NCBI GenBank assembly: GCA_030762935.1
Contig: CM060890.1
Location: 149,444,129 to 149,508,128 of the forward strand
DNA: 64,000 bases
Direction: 5' to 3'
Source: Hymenopus coronatus
Taxonomy: Eukaryota > Arthropoda > Insecta > Mantodea > Hymenopodidae
The notes under the pieces were generated by a model. That model did not search any database, was not told the origin of the DNA, and saw only the letters and a program-made list of their open reading frames with translations. Shown here in pieces: positions 18,630 through 33,900 of this stretch. Position 1 is the stretch's first letter; each line of letters opens with the position of its first letter. The position numbers were made by a program, and so were the translations under genes.

Positions 18630-21600
18630 CCACGGAAACATGCCAAGACAGTATTAAAACCCTAACTGACTCGCATGTTTCCTAGGAAACCACAGATCTC
18701 CCAGCCTCAGGTAGTTACTCTAACCACTTAGCTACCACGGAGACATGCCAAGACAGTATTAAAACCCCAACTGACTCGCATGTTTACTAGGATACCACAG
18801 ATCTCCCAGTCTCAGGCTGTTACTCTAACAATTTAACTACCATGGCAACATGCCAAGACAGTATTAAAACCCCAACTGACTCGCATGTTTCCTAGGAAAC
18901 GACAGATCTCCCAGCCTTAGGCAGTTACTCTAACCACTTAGCTACCACGGTAACATGCCAAGACATAATTAAAACACCAACTGACTCGCATGTTTCCTAG
19001 GAAACAACAGATCTCCCAGCCTCAGGCAGGTACTCTAACCACTTAGCTACCACGGCAACATGCCAAGACAGTACTAAAACCCCAACTGACTCGCAAGTTT
19101 CCTAGGAAACCACAGATCTCCCAGTCTGAGGCAGTTACACTAACCACTTAGCTACCAAGGCAACATGCCAAGACAGTATTAAAATCCCAACTGACTCGCA
19201 TGTTTCCTAGGAAACCACAGATCTCCTAGCCTCAGGCAGTTACTGTAACCACTTAGCTACCACGGCAACATGCCAAGACAGTATTGAAACCCCAACTGAC
19301 TCGCACGTTTCCTAGGAAACCACAGATCTCCCAGCCTCAGGCAGTTACTCTAACCACTTAGCTACCACGGCAACATGCCAAGACAGTATTAAAACCCCAA
19401 CTGACTCGCAAGTTTCCTAGGAAACCACAGATCTCCTAGCCTCAGGCAGTTACTCTAACCACTTAGCTACCACGGCAACATGCCAAGACAGTATTAAAAC
19501 CCCAACTGACTCGCATGTTTCCTAGGAAACCACAGATCTCCTAGCCTCAGGCAGTTACTCTAACCACTTAACTACCACGGCAACATGCCATGACAGTATT
19601 TAAACACAAACTGACTCGCATGTTTCCTAGGAAACCACAGAACTCCTAGTCTGAGGCAGTTACTCTAACCACTTAGCTACCACGTCAACATGCCAAGACA
19701 GTATTAAAATCCCAAACTGCCTCCCTGGTTTCCTAGGAAACCACAGATCTGTTAGTCTCAGGCAGTTACTCTAACCACTTAGGCACCTCGGCAACATGCC
19801 AACACAGTATTAAAACCCCAACTGACTCGCATGTTTCCTAGAAAACCACAGAACTGCTAGTCTGAGGCAGTTACTCTAACCACTTAGCTACCACGGAAGC
19901 ATGCCAAGACAGTATTAAAACCCCCAACTGACTCGCAAGTTTCCTAGGAAACCACAGATCTCCTAGTCTCAGGCAGTTACTCTAACCACTTAGCTACCAC
20001 GGAAACATGCCAAGACAGTATTAAAACCCCCAACTGACTCGCAAGTTTCCTAGGAAACCACAGATCTCCTAGTCTCAGGCAGTTACTCTAACCACTTAGC
20101 TACCACGGCAACATGCCAAGACAGTATTAAAATCCCAACTGACTCGCATGTTTCCTAGGAAACCACAGATCTACTAGCCTCAGGCAGTTACTCTAACCAC
20201 TTAGCTACCACGGCAACATGCCAAGACAGTATTAAAACCCCAACTGACTCGCATGTTTCCTAGGAAACCACAGATCTCCCAGCCTCAAGCATTTACTCTA
20301 ACCACTTAGCTACCACGGCAACATGCCAAGACAGTATTAAAACCCCAACTGCCTCGCATATTTCCTAGGAAACCACAGATCTCCTAGTCTCAGGCAGGTA
20401 CTCTAACCACTTAGCTACCACGGCAAAATGCCAAGGCAGTGTTAAAACCCCAACTGACTCGCATGTTTCCTAGGAAACCACTGATCTCCTAGCCTCAGGC
20501 ACTTACTCTAACCACTTCACTACCAAGGCAACATGCCAAGTCAGTATTAACACCCCAAATGACTCGCATGTTTCCTAGGAAACCACAGATCACCCAGCCT
20601 CAGGCAGTTACTCTAACCACTTAGCTACCACGGCAACATGCCATGGCAGTTTTAAAACCCCAACTGACTCGCATGTTTCCTAGGAAACCACAGATCTTTC
20701 AGCCTCAGGCAGTTACTCTAACCACTTAGCTACCACGGCAACAGGCCAAGAGAGTATGAAAACCCCAGCTGACTCGCATGTTTTCTAGGAAACCACAGAT
20801 CTCCTAGCCTCAGGTAGTTACTCTAACCACTTAGCTACCATGGCAACATGCCAAGACAGTATTAAAACCCCAACTGACTCGCAAGTTTCCAAGGATACCA
20901 CAGATCTCCCAGTCTGAGGCAGTTACTCTAACCACTTAGCTACCACGGCCACGAGCCAAGACAATTTTAAAACCCCAACTGACTCGCATGTTTCCCAGGA
21001 AACAACAGATCTCCCAGCCTCAGGCAGTTACTCTAACCACTTAGCTACAAAGGCAACATGCCAAGACAGTATTATAACCCCAACTGAGTCGCATGATTCC
21101 TCGGAAACCACAGATCTCCTAGTCTCAGGCAGTTACTCTAACCACTTAGCTACCACGGCAACATGCTAAGACAGTATTAAAACCCCAGCTGACTCGCATG
21201 TTTCCTAGGAAACCACAGATTTCCCCGTTTGAGGCAGTTACTCTAACCACTTAGCTACCACGGCAACATGCCAAGACAGTATTAAAACCCCAACTGGGTA
21301 GCATGAATCCTCGGAAATCACAGATCTCCTAGTCTCAGGTAGTTTCTCTAACCTCTTAGCTACGACGGCAACAGGCCAAGACAGTATTAAAACCCCAACT
21401 GACTCGCATATTTCCTAGGAAACCACAGATCTCCCAGCCTCAGGCAGTTACTCTAACCACTTAGCTACCACGTCAACATGCCAAGACAGTATTAAAACCC
21501 CAACTGCCTTGAATGTTTACTAGGAAACCACAGATCTCCCAGTCTCTGGCTGTTACTCTAACAATTTAACTACCATGGCAACATGCCAAGACAGTATTAA

Positions 21601-22799
21601 AACCCCAACTGACTCGCATGTTTTCTAGGAAACCAAAGTTCTCCCAGTCTCTGGCTGTTACTCTAACAATTTAATTACCATGGCAACATGCCAAGACAGT
21701 ATTATAACCCCAAATGTCTCGCATGATTCCTAGGAAACCACAGATCTCCTAGTCTAAGGTAGTTAACTCTAACCACTTAGCTACCACGGAAACATGCCAA
21801 GACAGTATTAAAAGCCCAACTGACTCGCATGTTTACTAGGAAACCACAGATCTCCCAGTCTCTGGCTGTTACTATAACAATTTAACTACCATGGCAGCAT
21901 GCCAAGACAGTATTAAAACCCCAACTGACTCGCATGTTTCCTAGGAAACGACAGATCTCCCAGGCTTAGGCAGTTACTCTAACCACTTAGCTACCACGGC
22001 AACATGCAAAGACATAATTAAAACACCAACTGACTCGAATGTTTCCTAGGAAACAACAGATCTCCCAGCCTCAGGCAGGTACTCTAACCACTTAGCTACC
22101 ACGGCAACATGCCAAGAGAGTATTAAAATCCCAACTGATTCGCATGTTTCCTAGGAAACCACAGATCTCCTAGCCTCAGGCAGTTACTCTAACCACTTAG
22201 CTACCAAGGCAATATACCAAGACAGTATTAAAATCCCAACTGACTCGCATGTTTCCTAGGAAACCACAGATCTCCCAGTCTGAGGCAGTTACTCTAACCA
22301 CTTAGCTACCACGGCCACGAGCCAAGACAATTTTAAAACCCCAACTGACTCGCATGTTTCCCAGGAAACAACAGATCTCCCAGCCTCAGGCAGTTACTCT
22401 AACCACTTAGCTACAAAGGCAACATGCCAAGACAGTATTATAACCCCAACTGAGTCGCATGATTCCTCGGAAACCACAGATCTCCTAGTCTCAGGCAGTT
22501 ACTCTAACCACTTAGCTACCACGGCAACATGCTAAGACAGTATTAAAACCCCAGCTGACTCGCATGTTTCCTAGGAAACCACAGATTTCCCCGTTTGAGG
22601 CAGTTACTCTAACCACTTAGCTACCACGGCAACATGCCAAGACAGTATTAAAACCCCAACTGGGTAGCATGAATCCTCGGAAATCACAGATCTCCTAGTC
22701 TCAGGTAGTTTCTCTAACCTCTTAGCTACCACGGCAACAGGCCAAGACAGTATTAAAACCCCAACTGACTCGCATATTTCCTAGGAAACCACAGATCTC

Positions 22800-25700
22800 C
22801 CAGCCTCAGGCAGTTACTCTAACCACTTAGCTACCACGGCAACATGCCAAGACAGTATTAAACCCCAACTGACTCGCATGTTTTCTGGCAAACCACAGAT
22901 CTCTTGCCTCAGGCAGTTATTCTAACCACTTAGCTACCACGGGAACATGCCAAGACATAATTAAAACCCCAACTGACTCGCATGTTTCCTAGGAAACCAC
23001 AGATCTCCCAGCCTCAGGCACTTACTCTAACAAGTTAGCTACCACGTCAACATGCCAAGACAGTATTACAACCCCAACTAACTCGCATGTTTCCTAGGAT
23101 ACCACAGATCCCCTAGTCTCAGGCAGTTACTCTAACCACTTAGCTACCACGGCAACATGCCAAGACAGTATTAAAACCCCAACTGCCTCGCATATTTCCT
23201 AGGAAACCACAGATCTCCTAGTCTCAGGCAGGTACTCTAACCACTTAGCTACCACGGCAACATGCCAAGACAGTATTAAAACCCCAACTGACTCGCATGT
23301 TTCCTAGGAAACCACAGATCTCCCAGCCTCAAGCATTTACTCTAAACACTTAGCTACCACGGCAACATGCCAAGACAGTATTAAAACCCCAACTGCCTCG
23401 CATATTTCCTAGGAAACCACAGATCTCCTAGTCTCAGACAGGTACTCTAACCACTTAGCTACCACGGCAAAATGCCAAGGCAGTATTAAAACCCCAACTG
23501 ACTCGCATGTTTCCTAGGAAACCACTGATCTCCTAGCCTCAGGCAGTTACTCTAACCACTTAGCTACCAAGGCAACATGCCAAGTCAGTATTAACACCCC
23601 AAATGACTCGCATGTTTCGTAGGTAACCACAGATATCCCAGACTCAGGCAGTTACTCTAACCACTTAGCTACCACGGCAACATGCCAAGGCAGTTTTAAA
23701 ACCCCAACTGACTCGCATGTTTCCTAGGAAACCACAGATCTTTCAGCCTCAGGCAGTTACTATAACCACTTAGCTACCACGGCAACATGCCAAGACAGTA
23801 TGAAAACCCCAGCTGACTCGCATGTTTCCTAGGAAACCATAGATCTCCTAGACTCAGGTAGTTACTCTAACCACTTAGCTACCATGGCAACATGCCAAGA
23901 CAGTACTAAAACCCTAACTGCCTCGCAAGTTTCCTAGGATACCACAGATCTCCCAGTCTGAGGCAGTTACTCTAACCACTTAGCTACCACGGCCACGAGC
24001 CAAGACAATTTTAAAACCCCAACTGACTCGCATGTTTCCCAGGAAACGACAGATCTCCCAGCCTCAGGCAGTTACTCTAACCACTTAGCTACCAAGGCAA
24101 CATGCCAAGACAGTATTAAAACCCCAACTGAGTCGCATGATTCCTCGGAAATCACAGATCTCCTAGTCTCAGGCAGTTACTCTAACCACTTAGCTACCAC
24201 GGCAACATGCCAAGACAGAATTAAAACCCCAGCTGACTCGCATGTTTCCTAGGAAACCACAGATTTCCCCGTCTGAGGAAGTTACTCTAACCACTTAGCT
24301 ACCACGGCAACATGCCAAGGCAGTATTAAAACCCCAATTGGGTAGCATGAATCCTCGGAAATCACAGATCTCCTAGTCTCAGGTAGTTTCTCTAACCACT
24401 TAGCTACCACGGCAAAAGGCCAAGACAGTATTAAAACCCCAACTGACTCGCATGTTTCCTAGGAAACCACAGATCTCCCAGCCTCAGGCAGTTACTCTAA
24501 CCACTTAGCTACCACGTCAACATGCCAAGAGAGTATTAAAACCCCAACTGCCTTGAATGTTTACTAGGAAACCACAGATCTCCCAGTCTCTGGCTGTTAC
24601 TCTAACAATTTAACTACCATGGCAACATGCCAAGACAGTATTAAAACCCCAACTGACTCGCATGTTTCCTAGGAAACCAAAAATCTCCCAGTCTCTGGCT
24701 GTTACTCTAACAATTTAACTACCATGGCAACATGCCAAGACAGTATTAAAACCCCAAATGTCTCGCATGGTTCCTAGGAAACCACAGATCTCCTAGTCTA
24801 AGGTGTTTAACTCTAACCACTTAGCTACCACGGAAACATGCCAAGACAGTATTAAAAGCCCAACTGACTCGCATGTTTACTAGGAAACCACAGATCTCCC
24901 AGTCTCTGGCTGTTACTCTAACAATTTAGCTACCATGGCAGCATGCCAAGACAGTATTAAAACCCCAACTGACTCGCATGTTTCCTTGGAAACGACAGAT
25001 CTCCCAGCCTTAGGCAATTACTCTAACCACTTAGCTACCACGGCAACATGCAAAGACATAATTAAAACACCAACTGACTCGAATGTTTCCTAGGAAACAA
25101 CAGATCTCCCAGCCTTAGGCAGGTACTCTAACCACTTAGCTACCACGGCAACATGCCAAGACAGTATTTAAACCCCAACTGACTCGCATGTTTCCTAGGA
25201 AACCACAGAACTACTAGTCTGAGGCAGTTACTCTAACCACTTAGCTACCACGTCAACATGCCAAGACAGTATTAAAACCCCAAACTGCCTCGCATGTTTC
25301 CTAGGAAACCACAGATCTGCTAGTCTCAAGCAGTTACTCTAACCACTTAGCCACCACGGCAACATGCCAACACAGTATTAAAACCCCAACTGACTCGCAT
25401 GTTTCCTAGGAAACCACAGATCTCCCAGCCTTAGGCAGTTACTCTAACCACTTAGCTACCACGGCAACATGCCAAGACAGTATTAAACCCCAACTGACTC
25501 GCATGTTTTCTGGGAAACCACAGATCTCTTGCCTCAGGCAGTTATTCTAACCACTTAGCTACCACGGCAACATGCCAAGACATAATTAAAACCCCAACTG
25601 ACTCGCATGTTTCCTAGGAAACCACAGATCTCCCAGCCTCAGGCAGTTACTCTAACAAGTTAGCTACCACGTCAACATGCCAAGACAGTATTACAACCCC

Positions 25701-27800
25701 AACTAACTCGCATGTTTCCTAGGATACCACAGATCCCCTAGTCTCAGGCAGTTACTCTAACCAGTTAGCTACCACGGCAACATGCCAAGACAGTATTAAA
25801 ACCCCAACTGCCTCGCATATTTCCTAGGAAACCACAGATCTCCTAGTCTCAGGCAGGTACTCTAACCACTTAGCTACCACGGCAACATGCCAAGACAGTA
25901 TTAAAACCCCAACTGACTCGCATGTTTCCTAGGAAACCACAGATCTCCCAGCCTCAAGTATTTACTCTAAACACTTAGCTACCACGGCAACATGCCAAGA
26001 CAGTATTAAAACCCCAACTGACTCGCATATTTCCTAGGAAACCACAGATCTCCTAGTCTCAGGCAGGTACTCTAACCACTTAGCTACCACGGCAAAATGC
26101 CAAGGCAGTATTAAAACCCCAACTGACTCGCATGTTTCCTAGGAAACCACTGATCTCCTAGCCTCAGGCAGTTACTCTAACCACTTAGCTACCAAGGCAA
26201 CATGCCAAGTCAGTATTAACACCCCAAATGACTCGCATGTTTCGTAGGTAACCACAGATCTCCCAGACTCAGGCAGTTACTCTAACCACTTAGCTACCAC
26301 GGCAACATGCCAAGGCAGTTTTAAAACCCCAACTGACTCGCATGTTTCCTAGGAAACCACAGATCTTTCAGCCTCAGGCAGTTACTATAACCACTTAGCT
26401 ACCACGGCAACATGCCAAGACAGTATGAAAACCCCAGCTGACTCGCATGTTTCCTAGGAAACCACAGATCTCCTAGACTCAGGTAGTTACTCTAACCACT
26501 TAGCTACCATGGCAACATGCCAAGACAGTATTAAAACCCCAACTGCCTCGCAAGTTTCCTAGGATACCACAGATCTCCCAGTCTGAGGCAGTTACTCTAA
26601 CCACTTAGCTACCACGGCCACGAGCCAAGACAATTTTAAAACCCCAACTGACTCGCATGTTTCCCAGGAAACGACAGATCTCCCAGCCTCAGGCAGTTAC
26701 TCTAACCACTTAGCTACCAAGGCAACATGCCAAGACAGTATTAAAACCCCAACTGAGTCGCATGATTCCTCGGAAATCACAGATCTCCTAGTCTCAGGCA
26801 GTTACTCTAACCACTTAGCTACCACGGCAACATGCCAAGACAGTATTAAAACCCCAGCTGACTCGCATGTTTCCTAGGAAACCACAGATTTCCCCGTCTG
26901 AGGAAGTTACTCTAACCACTTAGCTACCACGGCAACATGCCAAGGCAGTATTAAAACCCCAATTGGGTAGCATGAATCCTCGGAAATCACAGATCTCCTA
27001 GTCTCAGGTAGTTTCTCTAACCACTTAGCTACCACGGCAACAGGCCAAGACAGTATTAAAACCCCTACTGACTCGCATGTTTCCTAGGAAACCACAGATC
27101 TCCCAGCCTCAGGCAGTTACTCTAACCACTTAGCTACCACGTCAACATGCCAAGAGAGTATTAAAACCCCAACTGCCTTGAATGTTTACTAGGAAACCAC
27201 AGATCTCCCAGTCTCTGGCTGTTACTCTAACAATTTAACTACCATGGCAACATGCCAAGACAGTATTAAAACCCCAACTGACTCGCATGTTTCCTAGGAA
27301 ACCAAAAATCTCCCAGTCTCTGGCTGTTACTCTAACAATTTAACTACCATGGCAACATGCCAAGACAGTATTAAAACCCCAAATGTCTCGCATGGTTCCT
27401 AGGAAACCACAGATCTCCTAGTCTAAGGTAGTTAACTCTAACCACTTAGCTACCACGGAAACATGCCAAGACAGTATTAAAAGCCCAACTGACTCGCATG
27501 TTTACTAGGAAACCACAGATCTCCCAGTCTCTGGCTGTTACTCTAACAATTTAGCTACCATGGCAGCATGCCAAGACAGTATTAAAACCCCAACTGACTC
27601 GCATGTTTCCTAGGAAACGACAGATCTCCCAGCCTTAGGCAATTACTCTAACCACTTAGCTACCACGGCAACATGCAAAGACATAATTAAAACACCAACT
27701 GACTCGAATGTTTCCTAGGAAACAACAGATCTCCCAGCCTTAGGCAGGTACTCTAACCACTTAGCTACCACGGCAACATGCCAAGAGAGTATTAAAATCA
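22800..27800. repeat. Tandem 25-monomer higher-order repeat (2,625 bp, two copies)
   Basis: Private markers recur exactly 2,625 bp apart: CTCTTGCCTC at 22901 and 25526, ACCCCAACTA at 23071 and 25696, the AATTGGGTAG monomer at about 24340 and 26965, and ACCAAAAATC at 24676 and 27301. Order is conserved throughout. Block edges are approximate. Confidence 0.85.
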
Positions 27801-28499
27801 CAACTGACTCGCATGTTTCCTAGGAAACCACAGATCTCCTATTTTCAGGAAGTTACTCTAACCACTTAGCTACCATGGCAACATACCAAGACAGTATTAA
27901 AACCCCAACTGACTCGCAAGTTTCCTAGGAAACCACAGATCTACTAGCCTCAGGCAGTTACTCTAACCACTTAGCTACCACGGCAACATGCCAAGACAGT
28001 ATTAAAACCCCAACTTACTCGCATGTTTCCTAGGAAACCACAGATCTCCCAGCCTCAAGCATTTACTCTAACCACTTAGCTACCACGGCAACATGCCAAG
28101 ACAGTATTAAAACCCCAACTGCCTCGCATATTTCCTAGGAAACCACAGATCTCCTAGTCTCAGGCAGGTACTCTAACCACTTAGCTACCACGGCAAAATG
28201 CCAAGGCAGTGTTAAAACCCCAACTGACTCGCATGTTTCCTAGGAAACCACTGATCTCCTAGCCTCAGGCAGTTACTCTAACCACTTCACTACCAAGGCA
28301 ACATGCCAAGTCAGTATTAACACCCCAACTGACTCGCATGTTTCCTAGGAAACCACAGATCTCCCAGCCTCAGGCAGTTACTCTAACCACTTAGCTACCA
28401 CGGCAACATGCCATGGCAGTTTTAAAACTCCAACTGACTCGCATGTTTCCTAGGAAACCACAGATCTTTCAGCCTCAGGCAGTTACTCTAACCACTTAG

Positions 28500-31400
28500 C
28501 TACAAAGGCAACATGCCAAGACAGTATTATAACCCCAACTGAGTCGCATGATTCCTCGGAAACCACAGATCTCCTAGTCTCAGGCAGTTACTCTAACCAC
28601 TTAGCTACCACGGCAACATGGTAAGACAGTATTAAAACCCCAGCTGACTCGCATGTTTCCTAGGAAACCACAGATTTCCCCGTTTGAGGCAGTTACTCTA
28701 ACCACTTAGCTACCACGGCAACATGCCAAGACAGTATTAAAACCCCAACTGGGTAGCATGAATCCTCGGAAATCACAGATCTCCTAGTCTCAGGTAGTTT
28801 CTCTAACCTCTTAGCTACCACGGCAACAGGCCAAGACAGTATTAAAACCCCAACTGACTCGCATATTTCCTAGGAAACCACAGATCTCCCAGCCTCAGGC
28901 AGTTACTCTAACCACTTAGCTACCACGTCAACATGCCAAGAGAGTATTAAAACCCCAACTGCCTTGAATGTTTACTAGGAAACCACAGATCTCCCAGTCT
29001 CTGGCTGTTACTCTAACAATTTAACTACCATGGCAACATGCCAAGACAGTATTAAAACCCCAACTGACTCGCATGTTTTCTAGGAAACCAAAGTTCTCCC
29101 AGTCTCTGGCTGTTACTCTAACAATTTAATTACCATGGCAACATGCCAAGACAGTATTATAACCCCAAATGTCTCGCATGATTCCTAGGAAACCACAGAT
29201 CTCCTAGTCTAAGGTAGTTAACTCTAACCACTTAGCTACCACGGAAACATGCCAAGACAGTATTAAAAGCCCAACTGACTCGCATGTTTACTAGGAAACC
29301 ACAGATCTCCCAGTCTCTGGCTGTTACTATAACAATTTAACTACCATGGCAGCATGCCAAGACAGTATTAAAACCCCAACTGACTCGCATGTTTCCTAGG
29401 AAACGACAGATCTCCCAGGCTTAGGCAGTTACTCTAACCACTTAGCTACCACGGCAACATGCAAAGACATAATTAAAACACCAACTGACTCGAATGTTTC
29501 CTAGGAAACAACAGATCTCCCAGCCTCAGGCAGGTACTCTAACCACTTAGCTACCACGGCAACATGCCAAGAGAGTATTAAAATCCCAACTGATTCGCAT
29601 GTTTCCTAGGAAACCACAGATCTCCTAGCCTCAGGCAGTTACTCTAACCACTTAGCTACCAAGGCAATATACCAAGACAGTATTAAAATCCCAACTGACT
29701 CGCATGTTTCCTAGGAAACCACAGATCTCCCAGTCTGAGGCAGTTACTCTAACCACTTAGCTACCACGGCCACGAGCCAAGACAATTTTAAAACCCCAAC
29801 TGACTCGCATGTTTCCCAGGAAACAACAGATCTCCCAGCCTCAGGCAGTTACTCTAACCACTTAGCTACAAAGGCAACATGCCAAGACAGTATTATAACC
29901 CCAACTGAGTCGCATGATTCCTCGGAAACCACAGATCTCCTAGTCTCAGGCAGTTACTCTAACCACTTAGCTACCACGGCAACATGCTAAGACAGTATTA
30001 AAACCCCAGCTGACTCGCATGTTTCCTAGGAAACCACAGATTTCCCCGTTTGAGGCAGTTACTCTAACCACTTAGCTACCACGGCAACATGCCAAGACAG
30101 TATTAAAACCCCAACTGGGTAGCATGAATCCTCGGAAATCACAGATCTCCTAGTCTCAGGTAGTTTCTCTAACCTCTTAGCTACCACGGCAACAGGCCAA
30201 GACAGTATTAAAACCCCAACTGACTCGCATATTTCCTAGGAAACCACAGATCTCCCAGCCTCAGGCAGTTACTCTAACCACTTAGCTACCACGGCAACAT
30301 GCCAAGACAGTATTAAACCCCAACTGACTCGCATGTTTTCTGGGAAACCACAGATCTCTTGCCTCAGGCAGTTATTCTAACCACTTAGCTACCACGGGAA
30401 CATGCCAAGACATAATTAAAACCCCAACTGACTCGCATGTTTCCTAGGAAACCACAGATCTCCCAGCCTCAGGCACTTACTCTAACAAGTTAGCTACCAC
30501 GTCAACATGCCAAGACAGTATTACAACCCCAACTAACTCGCATGTTTCCTAGGATACCACAGATCCCCTAGTCTCAGGCAGTTACTCTAACCACTTAGCT
30601 ACCACGGCAACATGCCAAGACAGTATTAAAACCCCAACTGCCTCGCATATTTCCTAGGAAACCACAGATCTCCTAGTCTCAGGCAGGTACTCTAACCACT
30701 TAGCTACCACGGCAACATGCCAAGACAGTATTAAAACCCCAACTGACTCGCATGTTTCCTAGGAAACCACAGATCTCCCAGCCTCAAGCATTTACTCTAA
30801 CCACTTAGCTACCACGGCAACATGCCAAGACAGTATTAAAACCCCAACTGCCTCGCATATTTCCTAGGAAACCACAGATCTCCTAGTCTCAGGCAGGTAC
30901 TCTAACCACTTAGCTACCACGGCAAAATGCCAAGGCAGTGTTAAAACCCCAACTGACTCGCATGTTTCCTAGGAAACCACTGATCTCCTAGCCTCAGGCA
31001 GTTACTCTAACCACTTCACTACCAAGGCAACATGCCAAGTCAGTATTAACACCCCAACTGACTCGCATGTTTCCTAGGAAACCACAGATCTCCCAGCCTC
31101 AGGCAGTTACTCTAACCACTTAGCTACCACGGCAACATGCCATGGCAGTTTTAAAACCCCAACTGACTCGCATGTTTCCTAGGAAACCACAGATCTTTCA
31201 GCCTCAGGCAGTTACTCTAACCACTTAGCTACAAAGGCAACATGCCAAGACAGTATTATAACCCCAACTGAGTCGCATGATTCCTCGGAAACCACAGATC
31301 TCCTAGTCTCAGGCAGTTACTCTAACCACTTAGCTACCACGGCAACATGCTAAGACAGTATTAAAACCCCAGCTGACTCGCATGTTTCCTAGGAAACCAC

Positions 31401-33900
31401 AGATTTCCCCGTTTGAGGCAGTTACTCTAACCACTTAGCTACCACGGCAACATGCCAAGACAGTATTAAAACCCCAACTGGGTAGCATGAATCCTCGGAA
31501 ATCACAGATCTCCTAGTCTCAGGTAGTTTCTCTAACCTCTTAGCTACCACGGCAACAGGCCAAGACAGTATTAAAACCCCAACTGACTCGCATATTTCCT
31601 AGGAAACCACAGATCTCCCAGCCTCAGGCAGTTACTCTAACCACTTAGCTACCACGTCAACATGCCAAGAGAGTATTAAAACCCCAACTGCCTTGAATGT
31701 TTACTAGGAAACCACAGATCTCCCAGTCTCTGGCTGTTACTCTAACAATTTAACTACCATGGCAACATGCCAAGACAGTATTAAAACCCCAACTGACTCG
31801 CATGTTTTCTAGGAAACCAAAGTTCTCCCAGTCTCTGGCTGTTACTCTAACAATTTAATTACCATGGCAACATGCCAAGACAGTATTATAACCCCAAATG
31901 TCTCGCATGATTCCTAGGAAACCACAGATCTCCTAGTCTAAGGTAGTTAACTCTAACCACTTAGCTACCACGGAAACATGCCAAGACAGTATTAAAAGCC
32001 CAACTGACTCGCATGTTTACTAGGAAACTACAGATCTCCCAGTCTCTGGCTGTTACTATAACAATTTAACTACCATGGCAGCATGCCAAGACAGTATTAA
32101 AACCCCAACTGACTCGCATGTTTCCTAGGAAACGACAGATCTCCCAGGCTTAGGCAGTTACTCTAACCACTTAGCTACCACGGCAACATGCAAAGACATA
32201 ATTAAAACACCAACTGACTCGAATGTTTCCTAGGAAACAACAGATCTCCCAGCCTCAGGCAGGTACTCTAACCACTTAGCTACCACGGCAACATGCCAAG
32301 AGAGTATTAAAATCCCAACTGATTCGCATGTTTCCTAGGAAACCACAGATCTCCTAGCCTCAGGCAGTTACTCTAACCACTTAGCTACCAAGGCAATATA
32401 CCAAGACAGTATTAAAATCCCAACTGACTCGCATGTTTCCTAGGAAACCACAGATCTCCCAGTCTGAGGCAGTTACTCTAACCACTTAGCTACCACGGCC
32501 ACGAGCCAAGACAATTTTAAAACCCCAACTGACTCGCATGTTTCCCAGGAAACAACATATCTCCCAGCCTCAGGCAGTTACTCTAACCACTTAGCTACAA
32601 AGGCAACATGCCAAGACAGTATTATAACCCCAACTGAGTCGCATGATTCCTCGGAAACCACAGATCTCCTAGTCTCAGGCAGTTACTCTAACCACTTAGC
32701 TACCACGGCAACATGCTAAGACAGTATTAAAACCCCAGCTGACTCGCATGTTTCCTAGGAAACCACAGATTTCCCCGTTTGAGGCAGTTACTCTAACCAC
32801 TTAGCTACCACGGCAACATGCCAAGACAGTATTAAAACCCCAACTGGGTAGCATGAATCCTCGGAAATCACAGATCTCCTAGTCTCAGGTAGTTTCTCTA
32901 ACCTCTTAGCTACCACGGCAACAGGCCAAGACAGTATTAAAACCCCAACTGACTCGCATATTTCCTAGGAAACCACAGATCTCCCAGCCTCAGGCAGTTA
33001 CTCTAACCACTTAGCTACCACGGCAACATGCCAAGACAGTATTAAACCCCAACTGACTCGCATGTTTTCTGGGAAACCACAGATCTCTTGCCTCAGGCAG
33101 TTATTCTAACCACTTAGCTACCACGGGAACATGCCAAGACATAATTAAAACCCCAACTGACTCGCATGTTTCCTAGGAAACCACAGATCTCCCAGCCTCA
33201 GGCACCTAGTCTAACAAGTTAGCTACCACGTCAACATGCCAAGACAGTATTACAACCCCAACTAACTCGCATGTTTCCTAGGATACCACAGATCCCCTAG
33301 TCTCAGGCAGTTACTCTAACCACTTAGCTACCACGGCAACATGCCAAGACAGTATTAAAACCCCAACTGCCTCGCATATTTCCTAGGAAACCACAGATCT
33401 CCTAGTCTCAGGCAGGTACTCTAACCACTTAGCTACCACGGCAACATGCCAAGACAGTATTAAAACCCCAACTGACTCGCATGTTTCCTAGGAAACCACA
33501 GATCTCCCAGCCTCAAGCATTTACTCTAAACACTTAGCTACCACGGCAACATGCCAAGACAGTATTAAAACCCCAACTGCCTCGCATATTTCCTAGGAAA
33601 CCACAGATCTCCTAGTCTCAGACAGGTACTCTAACCACTTAGCTACCACGGCAAAATGCCAAGGCAGTATTAAAACCCCAACTGACTCGCATGTTTCCTA
33701 GGAAACCACTGATCTCCTAGCCTCAGGCAGTTACTCTAACCACTTAGCTACCAAGGCAACATGCCAAGTCAGTATTAACACCCCAAATGACTCGCATGTT
33801 TCGTAGGTAACCACAGATATCCCAGACTCAGGCAGTTACTCTAACCACTTAGCTACCACGGCAACATGCCAAGGCAGTTTTAAAACCCCAACTGCCTCGC
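28500..33900. repeat. Tandem 26-monomer higher-order repeat (about 2,729 bp)
   Basis: The CAACTGGGTAGC monomer occurs at 28751, 30117, 31480 and 32846; alternate occurrences are 2,729 bp apart. The CTGTTACTAT marker at 29321 and 32050 gives the same 2,729-bp shift. The half-period of about 1,365 bp (13 monomers) is shared only by some monomers. Confidence 0.8.
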
